Shown in pieces: positions 56,331-64,000 of a stretch of DNA of 64,000 nucleotides (position 1 is its first letter; every line of letters begins with the position of its first letter). Position numbers and translations under genes: made by a program. Source of the DNA: Piezodorus guildinii (taxonomy: Eukaryota > Arthropoda > Insecta > Hemiptera > Pentatomidae); the NCBI GenBank assembly GCA_023052935.1, contig CM041294.1:12821791-12885790 (forward strand), read 5' to 3'. Under the pieces are notes generated by a model that worked only from the letters and a program-made list of their open reading frames with translations, had not been told where the DNA came from and did not search any database.

Positions 56331-56400
56331 CAAAACCCTTGTATTTGTATTTCATGTATTTCAGAAACTATGAAAACGGACATTTCATGTGAAACAACCC
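56331..56400 (+). mobile_element. Orphan mariner terminal fragment
   Basis: GTATTTCAGAAACTATGAAA, ACGGACATTTCATGTGAAACAACCC: the last 70 bp of the mariner family of 22477-23270, without its other half. Confidence 0.85.
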
Positions 56401-57166
56401 GATAATTGTATGTGCTGCACCCGAAGATATTTCTTATCTTGTAATGATACTGGTCTATTGTGAGCCGATGAGTGATAGAACGAGAGCTTTAATTACTTTA
56501 ATCTTTATATTATTTTTAAATTAGGTATTAATCGTATAATAATAATAACAATATTATGATTCAGAAGAATAATAAAAAACAAAACAAAAAAAGTTCTATC
56601 TTATTTTCATTATCATAAATAATTCATAACATATCTAGAATTCGCGATTTATTCAAAGTGACAATGAATAAATTAACGTTGGAAGCGGGTAATATCCGTG
56701 ACCAGTTATGATGAATATAATCGGGGTTAGCGCATTGTTCAGTAATTGAACTTGTAGGGTTTAATATTCTCCGAGGGTATTGAATGAATAAACGCATCAG
56801 TCCAAATCAGGATGAAATTCTAAGTGACTGGCAAGAGGTGGGCTTCAACCCACCTGCGGATCTGGGTCACTCCAGGAATGCGAAATTTACATAGGCTCCC
56901 CCTGCCCGCATCCCATTTAGAATACGCACCGTCGGCCTCGTCTTAGATCTTCCTCTATAGCAGTTATTGCATTTTAGCATCCAGTAACAGTTCATTCTCG
57001 CTAAATTTATCAGATACCTTGTTGGGGGCATGTTCCGAATACGAGCATGCTAAATATATGCAGGAAATCCTCTGGCTATCATCTTAATCAAATACATTTA
57101 ATTTCCTTAATGTATATTTGAACATATCTGTGCATTACTAATCAGAATATAATAGTGTATATATAT
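56401..57166. other. Spacer
   Basis: The GC-richer part 56650-57060 contains no recognised gene or family. Confidence 0.4.
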
Positions 57167-57987
57167 TAGGTTGTTAAACATGAAATATAGTTTTAATTAT
57201 AGTTTCTGAAAAACATAAAGGATTTTGCAGGTCTCTGTTGTTTTCATCCAAATGTTTACATATTTAAAGTAAACAGTTACTAATCCTCTATCTTTTTATT
57301 ATAAACATTAGCTTACCAATCAATTACCCACTTTTTAGTATACCTCCAAATATGAACATGAAAACACGCGATTTTCGAGTAATATTTTTGTACGAGTTTA
57401 AACTCGGCCATTCAGCAGCTGAGGCCGCTAGAAATATTTGGAAGGCGTTTGGGGAAGGAAGTGTTAATGAACGGACCATTCGTCGTTGGTTTGCTAAGTT
57501 TTCAGCTGGGGATACCGACTTGGAAAACATGCCCCGAGGACGACCTCCGTTTCCAGACATTTAAAGTGTATTGGGAAAGTAAAAAAGCTCGATACATGGG
57601 TACCTCATGATCTCACTGAGTGGCAGTAAGACCCATGTTTTAAAACATACCGTGCAAAAATTGAAAGAACTGGGCTACGAAGTTCTTCCACACCCACCAT
57701 ATTCTCTCGACTTGTCTCCAATAGATTACCACTTGTTCAGGAATTTAGACAACTTCGTAAGGAAAACTTTTTGAAAACGATGATCAAGTGAAAAGTGCGT
57801 TTTCAGGTTTTGTTTCACTTTAAAGCTCAGAGTTTTTCAGTTCGGGGATAAAAAAGTTGGTGTCACGTTGGGAAAAATGTGTAGAAAAAGAAGGTAAATA
57901 CTTCGAATAAAATTATTCTTGTTTTCATATCGATTTTTAATAAAAATCCTTTACCTTGAAAACGGACATTTCGTGTTACACAACCCA
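57167..57987 (+). pseudogene. Defective mariner transposon
   Basis: Ends TTAGGTTGTTAAACATGAAA (left, diverged) and CGGACATTTCGTGTTACACAACCCA (right). The N-terminal transposase 57352-57564 reads [20 protein letters not shown] and [20 protein letters not shown], ending early. Then come scattered pieces: DTWVPHDLTEWQ, and [20 protein letters not shown] with the third catalytic D. The block with the first two Asp residues is deleted. Same family as 22477-23270. Confidence 0.88.
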
Positions 57988-58338
57988 ATGGATTATGTCT
58001 TTATTAAAACACACACCACATGTAACATTGTTTTAAACACAAAAGGTATTTTTTGTAACACAAAACACATGAAGATTATGTCAGCTTGACAACCAAATGT
58101 GTTGAAGCCACATCCCCAAGAATTTCTTAATCTTTATAAATTCACGATATTCCTCAAACGTAACTGGTCTGTAATATTAGTAATATTTTTAAATATCTGA
58201 GATGCAATATTCGTACGTATAAATAATGTTATATCCTCTTCAATTATGTGATACCGCGATATAAATATGTGATACCTAAGGTAAAACATTCTCTTAGGTT
58301 TTGTAGTAGAACTTTCGAAGTTTTTAAATCCTGCATTT
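57988..58338. other. Spacer
   Basis: Nothing recognised. Confidence 0.45.
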
Positions 58339-58351
58339 AAATGTTACAATC

Positions 58352-58449
58352 CCTCATACCTGCCCACGCCATGTTTCCTTAGGTTTTAGCACATTTGGTG
58401 ATTGTATAAATTTTTAATGTGGAGTAAATAAAATATTAAGGGAAAAAAA
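58352..58449 (+). mobile_element. 98-bp LINE family B 3' end with 13-bp target duplication
   Basis: CCTCATACCTGCCCACGCCATGTTTCC through AATAAAATATTAAGGG and an A run. Flanked by AAATGTTACAATC (58339-58351 and 58450-58462). The same UTR is at 53634-53861 in the other orientation. Confidence 0.9.
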
Positions 58450-58462
58450 AAATGTTACAATC

Positions 58463-58985
58463 ATCTAAGATCACGTACATGTGACTAATTCCCACCTTTT
58501 TGAGGTTATCTTTAATCGCCTTAGCTCGGTGTCGGAAATTTATTTTTCATCAATTTATCAGCTCTAATTGGAGCAAGTATTTTTTTCCTCTCCTTTTTTT
58601 ATCAACTCCTTCGGCTTATCAAAGGTTCTCCCCGCATTTAATAGGCCACAAATAATTAGCAATAACGGACTAGCAGAATTGATGGTTCCGATCGGGTGTG
58701 GTGATCAGTTAGCGGGTCGTGTGTATTCTTTCATCTTTTTCCTTTTCACTCTCGGATCTGAACGGATTATCCGTGAAATGGTTCAGTTTCATCTATCTGA
58801 TTCCCGGAAGGATGAAAGTCACGAAAACTGTTATGGGGTCATAGTTCAGTACGTGCTTGAACCCTGGCTTAAATCACTTAGCAACCTCCTATGTCATGGA
58901 CTTTGTAATTTAAAAACTCTTGTAAAAAACAATTAAACTCCCATCTCGAATTAACTTGAACAAATTAAAAACTTCAAGATGGATA
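58463..58985. other. Spacer with an unassigned open frame
   Basis: 58568-58936 is open for 122 codons, but I see no domain, splice-bounded structure or family resemblance. Confidence 0.35.
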
Positions 58986-60115
58986 TTTGATAGTAATTTA
59001 TAACAGCCTGCTAACTCTGTATTATGTTTATTTCGTGCTATTTTTTCACGTATCTGATGATACGTGGGTTATTTTTATATTCGTTTATATATTATCTTTC
59101 GTAGAAAATATTTCCAAGGATCATACCTTTACCGAACCATTAACTCCCATCATCTTCCCAATATCCATAGGCTCCTTCAATTTAAATCCTCAGTCCACTC
59201 TCTTGATACAAGATCACGCTATTCTGGCCTTTACGTTCCTACCCACAAAACTAAAACTTTTGATCGTTCCTTTATTATCCGCTCCACGGCCCTCGGGAAT
59301 TATATCCGCCCTGCTGCTTCACCATCCTCATTCAAATCCCAACTTTTCCGTTACCTGCTGTCATCCCAAACTGACACTTAACAAATATGATCTTTCAATT
59401 CTAAGTATAAAATTTTGAATGAAGAAAATAAGTAAAAAGATTACGGTTTAAATGTATATATTGCTTGACAATTAATTTATTTGTCATTCTGTTCTAAGAT
59501 TTTATGTGTTGTTGTTTAATATTTCTTTATCTTTCTTATGTCATTATTTTAAATAATAACTATGTTAATTTTGTCTGTTGGCCAGACATATTATATTATA
59601 TTTCAATGTACGACCTGTTATTGTTAAAGGACCCAATCCCAGAATAGTTTTTTTTCTCTTCTATTCTATTCAATTAATAACAAAATTGTATGTTTATGGC
59701 TATTCCGCCCTAGCTCGGCCTCCACTGGCTTACACCAGTGAAGCGCTGAGTGAGAGGCGCTGGGATCTCTTGGATTCGGCTTCTCCTCCTACTTGTGGAG
59801 GGAGCAGCCGAGTCTAGGGTCCCTTTAGCAGATTGTATATAGTTAAGTTTGCTTGTATGATTTTTATTTATTTCCCAACTTGTATTTATCTCTACTACAG
59901 GTTGTTGTTTTCATTTGTTTGTTGTTGTTTGTTTTTTTTGTTTTTATTAAGTGTTATTTTCTTGTATATATTTGAATTGTTTCATTTCTGATTTTATGAA
60001 ATTTGACTCTATCATTATTTTCTGTACATATTGTATGAATGTTTACTACATCGCTATTACTACTGTTCATTATGTAACAAATTGTAATATTTCTCAATAA
60101 AAAAAAAAAATAATA
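58985..60115 (+). pseudogene. LINE 3' end: ORF2 tail, long UTR, poly(A) (family C)
   Basis: 59064-59381 reads SHHLPNIHRLLQFKSSVHSL, DTRSRYSGLYVPTHKTKTFD and RPAASPSSFKSQLFRYLLSS, the kind of ORF2 C-terminus where an ...R.RSF..R..RLWN...F motif ends the protein. The ~700-bp UTR includes a GC-rich hairpin-prone block (59700-59820: AGCCGAGTCTAGGGTCCC) and ends AATAAAAAAAAAAAATAATAA. The 13240-13472 copy shares its last ~230 bp. Confidence 0.75.
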
Positions 60116-60362
60116 AAAAATTGTAAGTAGCAGTGGGTAAGATATTGATTTCTACATTAATTTAATATATTATGTTCCTCTCATCTTAAAAACTAACGAT
60201 TTCGGCTACTTAAACTACTTATAAGACTTACTTACTTCGGCTACTTATTTTCTCAATATAAATATTAATACTACTAAGTTCATTTACGTAACATTCATAA
60301 GCATATCTGTTATGACTGTACTGATAGGGAATTCATAGTAGTAATACTATTTTTGTGTCATT
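60116..60362. other. Spacer
   Basis: AT-rich; nothing recognised. Confidence 0.45.
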
Positions 60363-60364
60363 TT

Positions 60365-61025
60365 TACTTTCACTTACCTATATATGGAATATATAGTAAG
60401 GGAAAGTATTGCGATCGTGAAAATTTTCGAATTCCAGTTTCCAACGGAAATATACGTTTTAGGGTCCCCTGAGTCCAGTGTGTGTGAGGTAACTCCCGGG
60501 CGAAAACTAAAAGTCCTATGAAACTGAAATTTCATATTTAAGACAAATATACGCCTGAGACGTTACAAAACCTTTTTATCAAAATCAGCTTACTAGAAGA
60601 GCCACTTTATACAATGCATTTTGCACATTTTTATGATTTTCACAAAAACGGCTCTAACAATTGTGATTAAACTCGCTATTTCTATGTAAAATTTAATGGG
60701 CTTTAATATCATGGACCATTAATTCTGTAGATTCTCTAAAAATAACTATATTATCTTGTTACCATTGATAATTAACAGCTAAATATGCAAGTTGAGCGAA
60801 TTTTATAAAAAACTAAAGGAGAAAACTATTACTAAAGAACAGTAATATAGACCTAAAATATTAGATTTTAAAACAAATATTATCTTATACAAAAGATTGT
60901 AAAATTCAATAAAGATTGATAAAAAGCCGATAAAACTAACTGATTATTTTAGATAATAATATGATTATCTAAAATATTGAGTCGTAAACTATTGATAATA
61001 TTGAGTCGTGTGTTACCCGCACCAG
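60365..61025 (+). repeat. Rep-A copy 13
   Basis: TACTTTCACTTACCTATATATGG to CCCGCACCAGA, lacking several internal blocks, including AACCAAGTCCCGC before the TG repeat and the AAATGGAGG segment. Confidence 0.86.
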
Positions 61026-61030
61026 ATTTT

Positions 61031-61707
61031 TCTTAAGTGGTTGTAATAACTTTTATCAAAGGCATAATTTGTATTGTGCATAAATTTCCAACAGTGCTTC
61101 CAAATCTCTAGGTGTAATTCCTTCTGAAATCGGTAAGTGACACTACAGAGTTAATGGGAAAGTGTTATTTACATAGGCGGGTTCCTATTCTCACGGTGCT
61201 GAGTGAAGGGTTTAGACAAAAATGCAGTGATTTAGCAAGCTAATTCCTCCTGCGAGATATCGCTCGTTAATTGCCTGGAGCTAGCAGAGAGCCCAATTAG
61301 TCTGGGACAATGAGCGGCGGCCTGGTCAGCTAGATCTAAAGCAACTCTCCTGTCAATCACAAGGAGTATATCACGGGGTTCCGCAAGTCGGAAACGTATG
61401 CCAAAAGGTTTTGAACGTTTCGGAACCATATGGAACTGCCTATTAATATATTTCGGAAAAAAATAAAATTATAATTCAATTGAAACGTTGATTTACAAAA
61501 GGAACTAAAAGACATTTTGGTACTAGTCTGTTATAAATCCTCACATCATCGAATCAAATCGATAGCTCACTAATAATCCAGACTCATAATGATTAGTGTT
61601 GTACTCATATATGATGGTTCACGGTGTAGTGAGTGTAACCCAACAGCTATATAATCAGTTATACCCTATTATTGTGATTTGTAAATAATAAACCATTATG
61701 TAATAAT
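61031..61707. other. Spacer, GC-richer in 61190-61440
   Basis: The minus-strand frame 61429-61232 has no family resemblance. May be a diverged part of the LINE that follows; not supported. Confidence 0.35.
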
Positions 61708-62335
61708 TTGCAACACGACTGACGCTGATCGAGCGGCTAATAATGCAAGGATGGACTCTGGAAGGGAAGTGACACGTGACAATAAGACAACTGCATCGGA
61801 CTGGCGAAAATAAGTCAAGAAAATGATTTATACTACATGGGCTGCTGAGTGGAGTAAAACTAAAGACAAATTAGGAAAAATTAAAGAGACTCCAGGGATA
61901 TGGAAAACGTCAGAGAGGAAAAACCGGCGCGAAGAAGTGGTTCTGGCCAGGATAAGAAGAGGACACACAGCACTGACTCATAGTTACCTACTGAAAGGAT
62001 TGTACCCACCGACCTGCAGGACTTGTGAGGCACCTCTGACGGTGGAGCACATCGTACTGCACTGCGGGGCCTTCAGCCTTGCAAGAACGGAGTGCGGAAT
62101 TGACACCAGGCTGGAAATAGCACTAGGTAACAGTGAAGTGTGTGTTCAAAAAGTATTTAAGTTTTTAAAAAAATGTAAAGTCTTCAATGTGATTTAAGAT
62201 ATAATGTCCTTCTACCAAACATTCACCATTATTGTCTTGTAAATGAAATTATTTTAAGAAAAAAACAAAACAATTATGTATAGAGCTAATGACCCTTAAT
62301 GGGTAGATGCTCTGTATAAATAAATAAATAAAATA
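61708..62335 (+). pseudogene. LINE RNase H end and zinc-knuckle-like tail (family D)
   Basis: TDADRAANNARMDSGREVTR; after a stop, TWAAEWSKTKDKLGKIKET, RRGHTALTHSYLLKGLYPPT, CRTCEAPLTVEHIVLHC, CVQKVFKFLKKCK stop. The D.AAN.A piece is the end of the RNase H domain; the RRGHT.LTH..LL.....P.C..C...T..HI...C segment is the well-known C-terminal CCHC-like domain of I/R1-type LINEs. The UTR has TGACCCTTAATGGGTAG and ends (AAAT)n. 5'-truncated. Confidence 0.88.
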
Positions 62336-62351
62336 AATTTGCAACGTTTTT

Positions 62352-63213
62352 TACTTTCACTTACTATATATAGTAAGGGAACGTATTGCTATCGTGAAAA
62401 TTTTCGAATTCCAGTTTTCAACGGAAACGTTTTAGGGTCCCTGAGTCCAAATAACCAAGTCCCGCAAAAAGGTCTGTGTGTGTGTGTGTGTGGTAACTCC
62501 GGGCGGAAACGTAAGTCCTATGAAACTGAAATTTCATATTTTAAGACAACTATACCCGAGACGTAACAAAACTTTTTTCATCAAAATGAGCTACCAGAAG
62601 AGGCACTTAATACCATGCATTTTGCACCTTTTTTCGATTTTCCTAAAAACGGTTCCTACGATTTTGATTAAACTCGATATATCGTGTAAAATTTAATGGG
62701 CTTTAATATCATGTAGGTTTCATTATGATTAAAATGGTCTTAAATGCCAATATTTTAAATTTTCTTTCTCTAAAGTACCTTTATTTTTGTTGATTCTACA
62801 ATAATAACTATATTATCTTATTAACATTGATAAAAAAACAGGTGAGCGAATTCGAAAAGCAATAAAGTAGAAAACTGAAAAAATATTTTTTTTTTATGCA
62901 ATGTTTTGTTTTTGAACAAAAGAGCAGTAATATACATGTATGATATACCGTTTGAAAGCTAAAGATTTTAGAAAAAAATATTATCTTATACTAAAGCTTT
63001 TAAAAGTTAATAGAGAGGGATGAAAAGAACATAAAACTAACTGATTGTTTTAGATAATAATATAATAGATTTTTTTTAAAACACATGTTTCTGTATAAAT
63101 TCAATTTAATTAATTCTTTAATAGTTTCAATAATTTTTATCTCTATGTTTTGAAAATTCTTTCATTGATTTTAAAAATGGAGGTAAGTGAAAGTCGTGTG
63201 TTGCCCGCACCAG
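62352..63213 (+). repeat. Rep-A copy 14, near full length (862 bp)
   Basis: TACTTTCACTTACTATATATAG to TTGCCCGCACCAGA, all blocks present, TG repeat of nine units (62474-62491). Flanked by T runs (TTTT|TACTTT...CCAGA|TTTTTTTT). Confidence 0.92.
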
Positions 63214-63217
63214 ATTT

Positions 63218-64000
63218 TTTTTAAATATAGTTAATTGAAAAGTAAGCTAATGCATTTTTTTGGTAAACCGAACCAATGAATTTCATTTTTTTCTTCAATA
63301 ATATAAGAATTATAATAACTGGAGCTCTCGACAGACATCTGAATGGCTGGACTTATTTCTTTTTCAGATATTCTCAAGGCTTAATCCAATGACTCAATGG
63401 AGCGGAGAAGGAAATAAGACGCAAGAGATGAGGAAGGACGGGACAGGTTAGCATTCAGTTAGCACAAGATCTGGAGGGTGCTATTACAGCACAAACCTTT
63501 CATTAGAGCCACCACCGTCAATACGGTCCATCATTGGTCCATCTTTCCTTGTCTGCCTCCTCTGCACTAGATCTCTGTCATCTCAGCTATGTCAGGTATT
63601 CACATAAGGAAGTACTCAATGATAAAGTTCATGTTTTAGCATACTGATTTCAACAGAGCTCAGTAATTTTCCATTTGGAAATCGTCAACCATTACGTTCA
63701 TATATTATTGCGAATAACAATAACCTACTAACAATTACTCTAGGATACAGTTATTTAGATTGTATAGACGGCGTTACATAGACTCATAACTTACTAAATA
63801 TGGTTACATTATGTAATATATAAAATTATAATTATAATTTGAAGTATGTTTTGAAAGTTTTAAAGCTGCCAGATTCAAGATTACCGAAAATTGTTGCAAA
63901 AAAAAAAATTGATAAAAAACTCTACTGGTTTCAATCATGGAAGTGTGACAAATATGATATTAATACGAATATGAACGAAGATAATATCAACTCAATATGG
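63218..64000. other. End of window, unassigned
   Basis: No gene or repeat recognised. The GC-richer part 63310-63600 could be old repeat or single-copy sequence. Confidence 0.4.

Noticed and set aside
58568..58936. 122-codon open frame
   Set aside because: No recognisable family, no splice-bounded logic and no match to the missing ZP first exon (wrong strand).
61232..61429. 65-codon minus-strand frame
   Set aside because: Considered as the missing ZP exon or as a LINE piece; it has neither a signal peptide nor family motifs.

Overview
This window is nuclear DNA from an arthropod, most likely an insect. It is AT-rich, has spliced genes with GT-AG introns, and is crowded with non-LTR retrotransposons, mariner/Tc1 transposons, tRNA-derived SINEs and foldback repeats. 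There is no bacterial-style operon structure. I cannot name the species. Gene content (an ACER3-type ceramidase and a ZP-domain cuticle-type membrane protein) fits any insect order.

Two host genes can be rebuilt. (1) A complete alkaline ceramidase gene lies on the + strand. It has six coding exons between 17496 and 30020, encodes 273 residues, and keeps all expected metal-binding residues. Its long introns hold most of the transposons of that region. (2) A ZP-domain transmembrane protein lies on the - strand. Its five 3' coding exons run from 55048 down to 42100 (512 residues), including the ZP domain, a dibasic RRKR site, a transmembrane helix and the stop. The exon or exons with the signal peptide lie upstream of 55048 and were not found. 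The genes converge, with about 12 kb of AT-rich intergenic DNA and repeats between their stop codons.

The rest is mobile DNA. 1-16 kb: LINE fragments, a 1.6-kb foldback built from SINE parts, a 147-bp palindromic MITE, several copies of an ~0.87-kb interspersed repeat (called Rep-A here), and a broken jockey-like LINE. 17-30 kb (ceramidase introns): two Rep-A copies, a SINE, two defective mariners, a deleted LINE inside an inverted-repeat element, and a transposon-type pseudogene split by a second copy of the MITE. 30-42 kb: an inverted-repeat element, Rep-A, and a Tc1/Bari-like transposon with long inverted repeats that was itself hit by a LINE. 42-55 kb: the ZP gene, two foldbacks with hammerhead-like cores, Rep-A copies in head-to-head orientation, a 117-bp satellite next to a hAT-like end, and LINE pieces. 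55-64 kb: an inverted-repeat element with a nested LINE, a defective mariner, several LINE 3' ends, and two Rep-A copies.

The most interesting items are: (a) Rep-A, at least 14 copies with a 5' palindrome, subterminal inverted repeats, an internal TG microsatellite and T/T insertion, the architecture of DINE-1/Helentron-like elements; (b) a set of inverted-repeat elements carrying a repeated hammerhead-ribozyme-like core (CTGAWGAW, stem, GAAACGTYG); (c) insertion events that can be dated relative to each other through target-site duplications read directly from the sequence.
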